A DNA stretch of 64,000 nt from Agrobacterium tumefaciens (GTDB lineage: Bacteria; Pseudomonadota; Alphaproteobacteria; Rhizobiales; Rhizobiaceae). Positions 55,263-64,000 of the stretch are shown piece by piece (positions within the stretch are counted from its first letter, which is position 1; every line of letters starts with the position of its first letter). The stretch is taken from contig NZ_CP039888.1 of the NCBI RefSeq assembly GCF_005221325.1, positions 620,001 through 684,000 on the forward strand, read 5' to 3'. Both the position numbers and the translations under genes were made by a program. The notes under the pieces are model-generated. The model saw only the letters and a list, made by a program, of their open reading frames with translations, was not told where the DNA came from and made no database searches.

Positions 55263-57632
55263 ATGACATCAGATGTCACGGCGCTGACATTCCTGTCGCT
55301 GTTTCTGCCGTTTCTGGCAGCGCTTGCCGCGCCGGCCCTGGTGAAGAGGTTCGGCCATAATGCCGCGTGGATCATCGCGATCGCGCCGGCTTTCGCCTTC
55401 GTGCATTTCGCGCTGATGCTGCCGCAGATTGCGGCGGGCGGCGTGGTGACGGGCGGTTATGCCTGGGTGCCGAGCTTCAATCTCAGCTTCTCCTGGTTCA
55501 TCGATGGCCTGTCGCTCACCTTCGCGCTGCTGATAACAGGCATTGGCGTGCTGATCGTGCTTTATGCCGGCGGTTACATGAAGGGGCATCCGCAGCAGGG
55601 CCGGTTCCTGTCCTTCCTGCTGCTGTTCATGGGCGCGATGCTGGGCGTCGTGGTCTCCGACAGCCTGCTGATGCTGTTCGTGTTCTGGGAACTCACCTCC
55701 ATCACCTCCTTCCTGCTGATCGGCTTCGACCATGAGCGCGCCGCCTCGCGTCGGGCTGCGCTGCAGGCGCTGGTGGTGACGGGCGGTGGTGGGCTTTTGC
55801 TGCTTGCCGGGCTGATCTTCATCTGGGACATCAGTGGTTTGACGCAATTGTCGATGCTGGTGCGCGGTGGCGATATATTGCGTGACAGCCCGTTTTATCT
55901 GGCGGCGCTGCTGCTGGTCCTCGGCGGTGCCTTCACCAAATCGGCGCAGTTTCCCTTCCATTTCTGGCTGCCAAACGCCATGGAAGCGCCCACGCCGGTC
56001 TCGGCCTATCTGCATTCGGCAACCATGGTGAAGGCCGGCGTCTATCTCCTGATGCGGTTCAACCCGGTTCTCGGAGATACTGCCGCCTGGCAGATCCTGC
56101 TGCCCTTCTTCGGTGGCCTGTCCATGCTCACTGGCGCGTTGCTCGCCGTGCGCCAGACCGACCTGAAGCTGATGCTTGCCTATACCACCGTCTCCTCGCT
56201 CGGCCTGCTCGTCATGCTCACCGGTTTCGGTTCGGACCACGCCATCGAGGCGGCGGTGCTTTATCTGGTGGCGCATTCCCTGTTCAAGGGCGCCCTGTTC
56301 ATGGTCGCGGGCATCATCGATCACGAGACCGGCACCCGTGACGTGACGAGGCTCGGCGGCCTGCGCAAGGCCATGCCCATCACCTTCGCCGCCGCACTTG
56401 CCGCCGCCATCTCCATGGCCGGCCTGCCGCCGTTTTTCGGCTTTCTCGCCAAGGAAGAGATTTATTACGCGCTGGCGCATGGCAATCCGCGCGCGGTGCT
56501 CTTCACCGGCATCGCTATCATCGGCAACGGGCTGATGTTCGCCGTGGCCTTCGCCGTAGGCTTGAAACCCTTCCTCGGCAAGCCGGTGAAAACCCCCAAA
56601 CACGCGCATGAGGGTCCGTTGCTGCTCTGGCTCGGCCCGGCGCTGCTGGCGCTGAAGGGGCTCACGACAGCGCTCTTTGCCGGCATCGCGCATTTTTACA
56701 TCTCCGCCCCCATGGCAAGCGCCATTGCGGGTGAACCGCGCCCGGTGGAAATCTCGCTCATTCCCCATATCGGCGTGCCGCTCAGCCTGTCGCTGCTGAC
56801 GGTCGCGCTTGGCATCGCCCTTTACACAAAGCTTTCCGCGGTGCGCAGCCTGATGGACCGCAGCTTCAAGGCGCTGGGGGCCGGGCCGGACAGGGGCTTT
56901 GATGTCTTCATCGAAACGCTGGTGAGGATTTCCTTCCACGCCACACGGGTCATTCAGCCCGGCCGGCTGGAGTTTTACGTCACCGCCACCTTCGCCGTCA
57001 TCGCCGCCGTGCTGCTGGTGCCGCTGTTTCTCTATGACGAGCTGCCGTCGATCCCGGCCTGGCCGAATGACATGCCCATTCACGAGCTGACCTTCATCGT
57101 CATCGCGGTGGCGGGTCTCTTCGCGGTGCTGACGGCATCGAGCCGGCTGACGGCCATCATCGCGCTCGGCATTCAGGGTTTTGCGGTGGCGGTCATCTTC
57201 CTCCTGTTCGGCGCCCCTGATCTCTCCTTCACGCAATTCATGGTCGAGACGCTCTCGGTCGTCATCCTGACGCTTGTCATGACGCGGCTGCGCCTGTCGC
57301 CGTCGGACCATCGCGGGCTCGGCCAGAAACTGCTTGATAGCACCATCGCCATTGCCTGCGGAACCGGCTTTGCCCTGTTCCTGATGCGGGCGACGGAGGC
57401 GAGCTTCGACAACCGCCTGACCGACTTCTACAACACCTATTCCAAGATCATCGCCCACGGGGCGAATGTGGTGAATGTCATCATCGTCGATTTCCGCGGC
57501 ACGGATACGCTCGGCGAAATCGCTGTCGTGATGATAACCGGCCTTGCCATCCTCGCGCTCATCCGCATCCGCCCCGCCGCCGCACTCAAGGGGCCGGCGA
57601 AGACGGCGAAAAAGAAGGGAGCGCGGACATGA
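55263..57632 (+). CDS. mrpA: Mrp/Pha cation antiporter subunit A
   Basis: 789 aa, NuoL-like membrane protein with many TM helices. Conserved [48 protein letters not shown], Lys/His residues of the proton path, and a C-terminal extension (about 610-780, with DUF4040/MbhE-type segment [16 protein letters not shown]). First gene of a seven-gene operon that exports Na+ or K+ in exchange for H+. Not fused to MrpB. Confidence 0.94.
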   Translation: MTSDVTALTFLSLFLPFLAALAAPALVKRFGHNAAWIIAIAPAFAFVHFALMLPQIAAGGVVTGGYAWVPSFNLSFSWFIDGLSLTFALLITGIGVLIVLYAGGYMKGHPQQGRFLSFLLLFMGAMLGVVVSDSLLMLFVFWELTSITSFLLIGFDHERAASRRAALQALVVTGGGGLLLLAGLIFIWDISGLTQLSMLVRGGDILRDSPFYLAALLLVLGGAFTKSAQFPFHFWLPNAMEAPTPVSAYLHSATMVKAGVYLLMRFNPVLGDTAAWQILLPFFGGLSMLTGALLAVRQTDLKLMLAYTTVSSLGLLVMLTGFGSDHAIEAAVLYLVAHSLFKGALFMVAGIIDHETGTRDVTRLGGLRKAMPITFAAALAAAISMAGLPPFFGFLAKEEIYYALAHGNPRAVLFTGIAIIGNGLMFAVAFAVGLKPFLGKPVKTPKHAHEGPLLLWLGPALLALKGLTTALFAGIAHFYISAPMASAIAGEPRPVEISLIPHIGVPLSLSLLTVALGIALYTKLSAVRSLMDRSFKALGAGPDRGFDVFIETLVRISFHATRVIQPGRLEFYVTATFAVIAAVLLVPLFLYDELPSIPAWPNDMPIHELTFIVIAVAGLFAVLTASSRLTAIIALGIQGFAVAVIFLLFGAPDLSFTQFMVETLSVVILTLVMTRLRLSPSDHRGLGQKLLDSTIAIACGTGFALFLMRATEASFDNRLTDFYNTYSKIIAHGANVVNVIIVDFRGTDTLGEIAVVMITGLAILALIRIRPAAALKGPAKTAKKKGART

Positions 57633-58048
57633 ACACGCTCATCCTGCGCACGGTCGCGCCCGTCGTCACCAGCCTCATGGTGCTGTTTTCCATCTTCGTT
57701 TTGCTGCGTGGCCATAACGAGCCGGGCGGCGGTTTCATCGGCGGATTGATCGCCGTTTCGGCGCTCTCGATCTACGGCATCGCCTACGGCGTGACGGCGG
57801 TCCGGCGCGCCATCGTCTTTCATCCGCTCTCGATTGCCGGAGCAGGGCTGCTTCTGTCCATGCTGTCAGGCTTGGTCTCCATGGCATCAGGCGTGCCGTT
57901 CATGACCGGCCTCTGGGTCTATCCGAGCCTGTTCGGCGTCGAGGTGCCGCTCTCCACCGTCATGTCCTTCGATATCGGGGTTTATCTCGTCGTGGTCGGC
58001 GCCATCACCTCCATTGCGCTGGCGCTGGAAGAAAGGGAAAGCGACTGA
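57629..58048 (+). CDS. mrpB: Mrp antiporter subunit B
   Basis: 139 aa, four TM helices, signature [15 protein letters not shown] and YGIAYG. Overlaps mrpA by ATGA, suggesting coupled translation. Confidence 0.92.
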   Translation: MNTLILRTVAPVVTSLMVLFSIFVLLRGHNEPGGGFIGGLIAVSALSIYGIAYGVTAVRRAIVFHPLSIAGAGLLLSMLSGLVSMASGVPFMTGLWVYPSLFGVEVPLSTVMSFDIGVYLVVVGAITSIALALEERESD

Positions 58049-58425
58049 TGGAAGCGGTGTTCTCCATTCTCGTCGGCATCTTCTTTTCGGTGGCGATCTA
58101 CCTCATGCTGTCGCGTCACAGCATCCGTATGCTGCTCGGCATCGCCATTCTCGGCAATGCGGTCAATCTGCTCCTGTTCACGGCGGGCAGGCTGACGCGG
58201 GACGTGCCGCCTATCATTCCGGCGGGCATGGACACGCTGCCCGCAGGTGCCGCCAATCCGCTGCCACAGGCGCTTATCCTGACGGCGATCGTGATTTCCT
58301 TTTCCTTCTTCTGTTTCCTTCTGGTCCTGACCTGGCGCGCCTTCCAGGAGTTGCAGACCGACGACACGGACGAAATGCGCACCGCAGAACCCGCCGGCGA
58401 GCCCTTGCCGCCGCTCGGTTATTAA
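58048..58425 (+). CDS. mrpC: Mrp antiporter subunit C (NuoK-like)
   Basis: 125 aa, three TM helices. NuoK-like features: LLGIAILGNAVNLLLFTAGRL and PLPQALILTAIVISFSFFCFLLVL. Starts one base into the mrpB stop (TGATG). A polar C-terminal tail follows TM3. Confidence 0.92.
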   Translation: MEAVFSILVGIFFSVAIYLMLSRHSIRMLLGIAILGNAVNLLLFTAGRLTRDVPPIIPAGMDTLPAGAANPLPQALILTAIVISFSFFCFLLVLTWRAFQELQTDDTDEMRTAEPAGEPLPPLGY

Positions 58426-58444
58426 GCGGCGAGGCTGAGACGAC

Positions 58445-60022
58445 ATGGCTTCCTCCACCCCATCAGCAGTGACCGATCTTTCCGCAGCGCTTGTGATGGC
58501 GCCGGTGCCGCTTGCCGACTGGCTGATCATCCTGCCCATCGCCCTCTGCATAGGCGCAGGTGCCGTGCTGATGATGATGCGCCACGCCATCCGCCACCAT
58601 GCGGCTGTTGCTATTGCCGCGCTTGCTCTGCTGGTGATCCTCGATGCAGCACTGCTCTGGAAGGTTGCGACGCAAGGCCCGTTCACCATGGTCATGGGCC
58701 GCTGGCTGCCGCCCTTCGGTATTGCCTTTACTGCCGATCTCACGGGCGCGCTGCTGTCTCTCGCCGCCGCCATCGTCGCGCTTGCCGGTGCCATCCATGC
58801 GGGCAGCGATATCGATGCCAGCGCAAGGCGTTACGGTTTTTATCCTTTCCTGATGCTGCTGATGGCGGGCGTCACCGGCGCTTTCCTGACCGGTGATCTC
58901 TTCAACCTCTATGTCTGGTTCGAGGTGCTGCTGATCTCGTCCTTCGGCCTCATCGTGCTGGGCTCGACGCGGGAGCAGATCGACGGCGCGCTGAAATACG
59001 CGATCCTCAACCTCATCGGCACGACGCTGTTCCTGATCACGGTCGGATATCTTTATGCCATCTTTGGCACGCTCAACATGGCCGATATTGCGCTGAAGGC
59101 AACGGAGCTGCGCGGCACCGCGCCGCTGATGACGCTCGCCAGCCTCTTCGCGCTCGCCTTCGCCATGAAGGCGGCTGCCTTCCCGGTGAATTTCTGGCTG
59201 CCCGCCTCCTATCACACGCCGCGCATCGTCGTTTCCGCGCTCTTTGGTGGCCTGCTCACCAAGGTCGGCATCTATTCGTTGCTGCGTGTCATGGTCATGC
59301 TGTTCCCGGTCGAGCGGGAAGAACTCAGCATCGTCATCGCCATTTCCGCCGCGCTCACCATGGTGCTGGGCGCGATGGGTGCGCTTGCCCAGAACGATAT
59401 CCGCCGCATGCTCGGTTACATCGTCATCTCGGGCATCGGCTACATGATGGCCGGCATCGCCATCGGCACGCCATCAGGCGTCACCGGCGCAATCTTCTAT
59501 GCCCTGCATTCCATGGTGCTGATGACGGCGCTTTATCTCGCCGCCGGCCATGCCGCCCGCCTCGGCGGTGGTTTCAGCCTCACGTCGCTTGGCGGCCTTT
59601 ACCGGCAGGCCCCGTGGTTTTCAGCGCTGGCGCTTGCGCTGTTTTTCGCCGGTTCCGGCCTGCCGCCCTTTTCCGGCTTCTGGCCGAAGACGGTTCTGGT
59701 CAAATCGGCCATCGACATCGGCGCATGGTGGCTCGCCGCCGCCATTCTCGTCTCCGGTTTCATCGCCACCATCGCCTTCGGGCGGATATTCCTGCTCTGC
59801 TTCTGGCGCCCGGCAACGGCGTCCGCCGGCCAACCCTCCTTGCAGCCCGCCACACGTCCGCCGGCCCCGTCTGTCGTGCCGCTGGTGGGGCTGACTTTGC
59901 TGGTGGTGTTTTTCGGCCTGTTCCCGGAAAGCCTGCTCAATCTCAGCCAGCAAGCGGCGAATGATCTTGGTAATCCGCAGGCCTATATTCAGTCGGTCTT
60001 TCCGCAAGGGGGCAAGCCATGA
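58445..60022 (+). CDS. mrpD: Mrp antiporter subunit D
   Basis: 525 aa, NuoN/NuoM-like with about 14 TM helices. TGDLFNLYVWFEVLLISSFGLIVLG, AFPVNFWLPASYHTPRIVVSALFGGLLTKVGIYSLLRV carry the conserved Glu, Lys and His. Short 19-bp gap after mrpC. Confidence 0.93.
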   Translation: MASSTPSAVTDLSAALVMAPVPLADWLIILPIALCIGAGAVLMMMRHAIRHHAAVAIAALALLVILDAALLWKVATQGPFTMVMGRWLPPFGIAFTADLTGALLSLAAAIVALAGAIHAGSDIDASARRYGFYPFLMLLMAGVTGAFLTGDLFNLYVWFEVLLISSFGLIVLGSTREQIDGALKYAILNLIGTTLFLITVGYLYAIFGTLNMADIALKATELRGTAPLMTLASLFALAFAMKAAAFPVNFWLPASYHTPRIVVSALFGGLLTKVGIYSLLRVMVMLFPVEREELSIVIAISAALTMVLGAMGALAQNDIRRMLGYIVISGIGYMMAGIAIGTPSGVTGAIFYALHSMVLMTALYLAAGHAARLGGGFSLTSLGGLYRQAPWFSALALALFFAGSGLPPFSGFWPKTVLVKSAIDIGAWWLAAAILVSGFIATIAFGRIFLLCFWRPATASAGQPSLQPATRPPAPSVVPLVGLTLLVVFFGLFPESLLNLSQQAANDLGNPQAYIQSVFPQGGKP

Positions 60023-60498
60023 GCCTCTATATCGTGCAATTTCTTTTCGTCGCCGTATGGCTCGCCGTGACGGGCAGCGTCACGCTGGCGAATATCGTCT
60101 TCGCCCTCATTGTCTCGACGCTGGCGCTCGGGCTGATCCGCCACCAGCTTCCGGGCGGGCGCAGCCACTGGCTCAGGCTTTTCCGCGTGCTGTCGCTGGT
60201 GCTGCTGTTCTTTAAGGAATTGGCGCTCTCAGCCTGGAAGGTGGCGGTGCTGGTGACGCGGCCGAAGCTTAGGGTACAGCCCGGCATTTTCGCCTATCCG
60301 CTGACGGTGACGACGGATTTCGAAATCACGCTGCTTGCCAATCTCATCACGCTCACCCCCGGCACGCTCTCCGTCGATATTTCCGAGGATAGAAAGACGC
60401 TCTACGTGCACGCGATCGACTGCAGCGATATCGAAGCCACGAAAAAAGACATCCGAAACGGCTTCGAAAGAAAAATCATGGAGGCGTTCCAGATATGA
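60019..60498 (+). CDS. mrpE: Mrp antiporter subunit E
   Basis: 159 aa, two or three TM helices, then a soluble region with [25 protein letters not shown], the MrpE signature. Overlaps mrpD by 4 bp. Confidence 0.92.
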   Translation: MSLYIVQFLFVAVWLAVTGSVTLANIVFALIVSTLALGLIRHQLPGGRSHWLRLFRVLSLVLLFFKELALSAWKVAVLVTRPKLRVQPGIFAYPLTVTTDFEITLLANLITLTPGTLSVDISEDRKTLYVHAIDCSDIEATKKDIRNGFERKIMEAFQI

Positions 60499-60881
60499 CG
60501 CCGGAACTGATAGTTTCATTTGCAACTATACTTGCAACGGTTGTTCTCTCGGCCGCCTTTTTGCTGACAGTCTATCGTGTCGTCATTGGTCCCACCCTGC
60601 CGGATCGCATCGTCGCGCTCGACATGCTGGTGGGCATCGCCATCGGCTTCATCGCTGTTATCGCCATCCGCACCGGCTTTACACTTTATGTCGATATCGC
60701 CATTGCGCTCGGGCTGGTCGGTTTTCTGGCCACGGTCGCCTTTGCCCGCTTCGTGCTGTCGCGCGGCCCTGACGATCGACGCAGGCGATCGACGGTTCTC
60801 GATGGCGAGCGGGCATCTGAAGTAATTGAAAAAACTATGGAAAATAGTGCGCACGGCAAAAAAGGGAGGGGCAGGCGATGA
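60495..60881 (+). CDS. mrpF: Mrp antiporter subunit F
   Basis: 128 aa, three TM helices. [25 protein letters not shown] is the MrpF signature. The C-terminal tail (about residues 95-128) is long, charged and partly low complexity, longer than usual. Overlaps mrpE by 4 bp. Confidence 0.91.
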   Translation: MTPELIVSFATILATVVLSAAFLLTVYRVVIGPTLPDRIVALDMLVGIAIGFIAVIAIRTGFTLYVDIAIALGLVGFLATVAFARFVLSRGPDDRRRRSTVLDGERASEVIEKTMENSAHGKKGRGRR

Positions 60882-61210
60882 CGGGCTGGATCGTGGCAAT
60901 ACTCGTTGCAGCGCTGATGGTTTCCGGTGCTCTCTTCTCGCTGATTGCGGCAATCGGGCTCAATCGGCTGCCGGATGTCTATACCCGCATGCACGCCGCT
61001 TCCAAGGCGGGAACGGTGGGGTCCGGCCTGTTGCTTCTGGCGGTGGGCATCCATTCCATGGAACTGTCGACGCTGGCGCGGGCCTTGGCCGGTTTCCTGT
61101 TCTTCATCCTCACCGCACCGGTCTCTGCGCATCTTCTTGCCATGGCGGCACACAAAGCAGGTTATCCACTGGCCGATAAATCGGTAGTTGATGAGTTCAA
61201 GAAAATTTGA
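60878..61210 (+). CDS. mrpG: Mrp antiporter subunit G
   Basis: 110 aa, three TM helices. [32 protein letters not shown] and [14 protein letters not shown] are the MrpG signature. Last gene of the operon, overlapping mrpF by 4 bp. The complete set A-G supports a working antiporter. Confidence 0.92.
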   Translation: MTGWIVAILVAALMVSGALFSLIAAIGLNRLPDVYTRMHAASKAGTVGSGLLLLAVGIHSMELSTLARALAGFLFFILTAPVSAHLLAMAAHKAGYPLADKSVVDEFKKI

Positions 61211-61643
61211 AGTTGAAAATCCCCCCAATAAATGGGGGTATTCATTTTCAATTACTACTAGGCATAGTATTTTATTACCCGTAATTTTTTGTATTCGAAT
61301 TAGACTGTTTTGAACTGAAAAATTGACACTAGGAATTTGACTTTTGCTGTTTTGCTGTTATCCAAATTAAGTGTAAAGTTGCTCATCGCGATTTGCATCT
61401 AGCCTCTTCATAGTCGGCATAGGCATTTTATTGATGTCTAATCTATGGCCCATCGGACCATTGCTGCCCATGTCGCGGGCCGTAAGTTGAATCTCGGATT
61501 AATTCGTTTCCGGTTTTCGCTTGAAATCTAGGGGTAGATTTCACGTTGGTTTCAACAAAGCGAAGGTGGGGCACCGGGTAACTTCACATCGCTCGATGCG
61601 GCGTTCGCCCGCTTCAGGGGATCAATAAACAGGAGATACTTAA
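61211..61643. promoter_or_regulatory. Long AT-rich leader/promoter region of ros
   Basis: 433 bp with no gene, much of it AT-rich (61210-61460). A CCCCCC-AATAAAT-GGGGG hairpin (about 61220-61237) directly after mrpG probably ends that operon. Ros is known to repress its own gene, and AT-rich stretches near 61260-61310 could hold its sites. A precise Ros box is not identified. Confidence 0.5.
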
Positions 61644-62072
61644 ATGACGGAAACTGCATACGGTAACGCCCAGGATCTGCTGGTCGAACTGACGGCGGAT
61701 ATTGTGGCTGCCTATGTTAGCAACCACGTCGTTCCGGTCACTGAGCTTCCCGGCCTTATTTCGGATGTTCACACGGCGCTCAGCGGAACATCGGCACCGG
61801 CATCGGTGGCGGTCAATGTCGAAAAGCAGAAGCCTGCCGTCTCTGTCCGCAAGTCGGTTCAGGACGATCACATCGTCTGTTTGGAATGTGGCGGCTCGTT
61901 CAAGTCGCTGAAGCGGCATCTCACGACGCATCACAGCATGACGCCGGAAGAATATCGCGAAAAATGGGATCTGCCGGTCGATTATCCGATGGTTGCTCCC
62001 GCCTATGCCGAAGCCCGTTCGCGGCTCGCCAAGGAAATGGGTCTCGGCCAGCGCCGCAAGGCCAGCCGCTGA
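61644..62072 (+). CDS. ros: Ros, Ros/MucR-family zinc-finger transcriptional regulator
   Basis: 142 aa, the normal Ros length. The prokaryotic C2H2 zinc finger uses Cys79, Cys82, His92 and His96/97 ([19 protein letters not shown]). The flanking basic residues and [21 protein letters not shown] are characteristic. In Agrobacterium Ros represses virC/virD and ipt and controls exopolysaccharide synthesis (established knowledge). AGGAGATACTTAA precedes the ATG. Confidence 0.96.
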
Positions 62073-62374
62073 TTGTAACGACGGTCCGGCCTGTCCTTCT
62101 CCCCGGTGGGGAGAAGGCGGCAAGGCTCAGACGTTTGCCCATACAGGCTATTTTGACGTCGTCTCTTTGCGTATGGAAAATGTCCAGCCGGTCCATCGAC
62201 CGGCTTTTTTATTGCCGCGCGGAATCTCGGATGAGGAAAAAAATCCTTCCCCGCTGGTGCTTTTTTGTAAAAAACAGCGCGAAATCAATCGATAAACTTG
62301 CGAAGGCAAAATCGTACTTCCCCGCATCCGTCCGCAGGTGTATGAATTAATTCCTATTCGTAGAGGAGTTGCAT
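62073..62374. other. Intergenic region between ros and the DnaA-like HTH gene
   Basis: 302 bp. It contains the hairpin CCTTCTCCCC-GGT-GGGGAGAAGG (62094-62116), a repeat-like unit without T-tract, and a strong terminator further on. The promoter for the next gene should lie in the last 100 bp, which is AT-rich. Confidence 0.55.
62186..62210 (+). terminator. Rho-independent terminator downstream of ros
   Basis: AGCCGGTC/GACCGGCT stem with a 4-nt loop followed by a T-tract. It is the strongest terminator in the ros-downstream gap. Confidence 0.85.
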
Positions 62375-62797
62375 ATGCCGTCGGATACATCGCTTCTGTC
62401 TGCCGCCGCGCGGCCTCGCATGCAGGTCGTTCATCGCCCCTTCAGTCACTGGCCGCCGGTTGCCGGGCGGGAGGAGGTTGCCCGTCTTTGCCGTCTGGTG
62501 CGGCAGCTCACCGGCGAGATGGTGCAATTGACGGGTGATCGCTTTGCGGCGCGTCGTGACCGCCGGCGCATCGAATGCCATATCCGCCAGATCGCCATGT
62601 ATGTCTGCCATGTCGCGCTCGGCATCCCCATGTCCGATATCGGCCCCTGCTTTGGCCGGGACAGGACGACGGTGGGCCATGCCTGCCAGGTGGTCGAGGA
62701 TCGGCGTGACGAGCCGGCCTTCGATGAGTTCGTCGCCGTGCTGGAGCGGCTGGTCGTCGGCATTTTCAGCGTGATGAAAGGGGGAAGGGATGAGTGA
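62375..62797 (+). CDS. Stand-alone DnaA-domain-IV-like HTH protein
   Basis: 140 aa. Residues about 60-115 match the DNA-binding domain IV of DnaA: RQIAMYVCHVALGIPMSDIGPCFGRDRTTVGHAC, with the DnaA-box signature DRTTVxHA. The AAA+ domain of DnaA is absent. It may bind DnaA boxes without initiating replication. Starts at 62375 with AGAGGAG. Overlaps the next gene by 8 bp, implying coupled translation and a shared role. Confidence 0.85.
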   Translation: MPSDTSLLSAAARPRMQVVHRPFSHWPPVAGREEVARLCRLVRQLTGEMVQLTGDRFAARRDRRRIECHIRQIAMYVCHVALGIPMSDIGPCFGRDRTTVGHACQVVEDRRDEPAFDEFVAVLERLVVGIFSVMKGGRDE

Positions 62798-63617
62798 ATT
62801 GAAAAACGCCCAGACCGCTTCCGCACATCGTGTCCTGCTGCGGCTTCTGCGCTGCATCGCGGCCGGCGCGGCCGATATTGCCGAGGAGAGGGATGAGATC
62901 GTCCTGCGCCGCAGGCGCCCGGGACAGGCGGTCCAGCGGTTTCCGGCAGAAACGGTGCGGCTTGCCGTGTCTTCCGGTCTGGTCGAGTGGCGGCAGAACA
63001 GCCTTTCCGCGGCACCGCCGCTTGCCTCCTATCTGAAACGGGCAATGGCAAAGGACCGGGACGAGGTGTTTCAGGAGCAGCACCGGGATATCAAGACCGT
63101 TATTGTGGAGATCGACGAAACGAAGCAGCAGGCCCGTCGCAACCTCAACACCTCGCCGCTGACCAGCCTTTCACGGTTGAAGGAGCGGGATGGCAGCGCA
63201 TTTTTCCCTGAAGACGCACTGGCGGCGGGCGAGCGTCTCGCCGCCGATTTTCATCGCGGCCATCTCAACCCCAGGGTCACGGCGACATGGGAGCCGCGCA
63301 TTGCCAGCCGCAGCAAGGGGGAGGCGGGAGGCGCACTTGATCTTAACGAGGCAGCAATGGCCGCAAGAACGCGGTTTTCCCGCGCGGCGGATGCGATGGG
63401 ACCGGAACTCTCGGGCGTTGCCATCGATATCTGCTGCTTTGAGAAGGGGCTGGAGACGGTGGAGCGGGAAAGGTTGTGGCCGGCGCGCTCGGCAAAATTG
63501 CTGCTGAGGGCCGCGCTGCTCTCGCTCGCCCGCCACTATGCGCCGCCTGTGAACCACGCGCAGGGCAGGGATCGCCATTGGGGCGATGCGGATTATCGCC
63601 CTTCGATGACGCGGTGA
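62790..63617 (+). CDS. DUF6456 domain protein coupled to the DnaA-like HTH
   Basis: 275 aa, basic. The C-terminal half (about 165-255, with AAMAARTRFSRAADAMGPELSGVAIDICCFEKGLETVERE) looks like the DUF6456 helical domain. The N-terminal half resembles a winged-helix segment (RFPAETVRLAVSSGLVEW). A phage-terminase/regulator-like context in other genomes is recalled only loosely. Function unknown. Operonic with the DnaA-like gene. Confidence 0.7.
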   Translation: MSELKNAQTASAHRVLLRLLRCIAAGAADIAEERDEIVLRRRRPGQAVQRFPAETVRLAVSSGLVEWRQNSLSAAPPLASYLKRAMAKDRDEVFQEQHRDIKTVIVEIDETKQQARRNLNTSPLTSLSRLKERDGSAFFPEDALAAGERLAADFHRGHLNPRVTATWEPRIASRSKGEAGGALDLNEAAMAARTRFSRAADAMGPELSGVAIDICCFEKGLETVERERLWPARSAKLLLRAALLSLARHYAPPVNHAQGRDRHWGDADYRPSMTR

Positions 63618-63620
63618 CGC

Positions 63621-64000
63621 TCAGGCGGCGAGCAGCCGCGCTTCCTCGCGAATACGATTGATCATCGAACGCAGCCCGTTGCCGCGCCTCGAAGAAAGAT
63701 TCTCCACGAGACGCATTTTGTTGAACACATCAATGGCGTCGAGGCTGGCGATTTCGGAGGCCCTTTTGCCGGAATAGATGGCGAGAACTATTGCGACGAG
63801 GCCACGCACGATTTCCCCGTCGGAATCTCCTTCAAAGGTCATGACGGGATTCTCTGTGCCGTGGCGGTGGCTGATAAGCCAAACCTTACTAAGACAACCA
63901 GGAACGTAAGTCTCAGGCGCACGCTTGTCCTCCGGCAGCTCGGGAAGCGCCTTGCCGAGTTCGATGACATAACGATAGCGGTCCTCCCAGTCGTCGAGGA
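63621..64000 (-). CDS. sufE: SufE, cysteine desulfuration protein (N-terminus beyond the right edge)
   Basis: The reading frame continues on the minus strand through the right edge. The visible part (about 126 residues) has the sulfur-accepting Cys in VPGCLSKVWL, the SufE signature, then FEGDSDGEIVRGLVAIVLAIYSGKRASEI. SufE takes sulfur from SufS for Fe-S cluster assembly. An internal ATG at 63842 would exclude the active Cys and is not the start. Convergent with the DUF6456 gene. Confidence 0.9.
   Translation of the reverse strand, partial: LDDWEDRYRYVIELGKALPELPEDKRAPETYVPGCLSKVWLISHRHGTENPVMTFEGDSDGEIVRGLVAIVLAIYSGKRASEIASLDAIDVFNKMRLVENLSSRRGNGLRSMINRIREEARLLAA

Noticed and set aside
55269..57458. 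Long open frame antisense to mrpA (minus strand, about 730 codons)
   Set aside because: Gln/His/Arg-rich low-complexity translation with no family features. mrpA on the plus strand has clear membrane helices and motifs. It is a codon-bias artefact of high GC.

Overview
The window reads as a chromosomal segment of an Agrobacterium/Rhizobium-group alphaproteobacterium. It is GC-rich with tightly packed genes. It carries a near-textbook Agrobacterium Ros zinc-finger regulator at 61.6 kb, an Ohr/OhrR pair, a DmeR/DmeF pair with a rhizobial-type operator, and the mosaic palindromic intergenic repeats typical of Rhizobiaceae. I see no rRNA, tRNA, phage, IS element or CRISPR array. The content is mostly core metabolism and stress response, with a few accessory-looking insertions.

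Layout. 0-2 kb: the N-terminal part of a zinc/cadmium-type P1B ATPase, running off the left edge, with a MerR-type promoter. 2-4 kb: two tandem L,D-transpeptidase lipoproteins. 4-4.7 kb: an AT-richer LRR/zinc-ribbon gene of unknown role. 4.8-5.9 kb: ohrR/ohr. 5.9-7.1 kb: an Xre-RES toxin-antitoxin pair. 7.1-8.9 kb: an ABC-F ATPase preceded by a short leader peptide. 9-12.2 kb: a YCII protein, then a MarR regulator divergent from a DUF899-DUF1579-VOC operon. 12.3-22 kb: regulator/enzyme pairs (LysR-SDR, HxlR-SDR, AraC-LysE), a HerA-like ATPase, an aldo/keto reductase and a trans-aconitate methyltransferase. 22-31 kb: a branched-chain aminotransferase, a chemoreceptor, LysR-acetyltransferase, superoxide dismutase, a phosphoesterase and WYL-LysE. 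31-34.4 kb: cytochromes c, then a cobalamin riboswitch leading a cbtB-cbtA operon.

34.5-39.4 kb: DJ-1/PfpI, GNAT, proline iminopeptidase, a MerR metal regulator and dmeR-dmeF. 39.7-43.1 kb: a betaine/choline-type ABC transporter (binding protein, permease, ATPase) with a long inverted-repeat element inside the operon. 43.5-55 kb: oligopeptidase, DHDPS-like aldolase, polysaccharide deacetylase, Ada, AI-2E-type permease, VOC dioxygenase-like protein, UspA, DksA-like protein, Hly-III, acetyltransferase and MsrB. 55.2-61.2 kb: a complete seven-gene Mrp (Pha/Mnh) cation/proton antiporter operon. 61.2-64 kb: ros, a stand-alone DnaA-domain-IV HTH protein coupled to a DUF6456 protein, and the C-terminal part of SufE at the right edge.

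How the genes work together. Metal homeostasis recurs: the P1B ATPase, a MerR regulator 35 kb away whose own promoter carries the same operator core, DmeR/DmeF, and a B12-controlled cobalt-transport candidate. Oxidative and electrophile defence also recurs (Ohr, SOD, MsrB, DJ-1, DUF899/VOC operon, Ada). The least explained items are the leader peptide before the ABC-F gene, the LRR/zinc-ribbon gene, the DnaA-like HTH/DUF6456 pair, and the mosaic repeat families.
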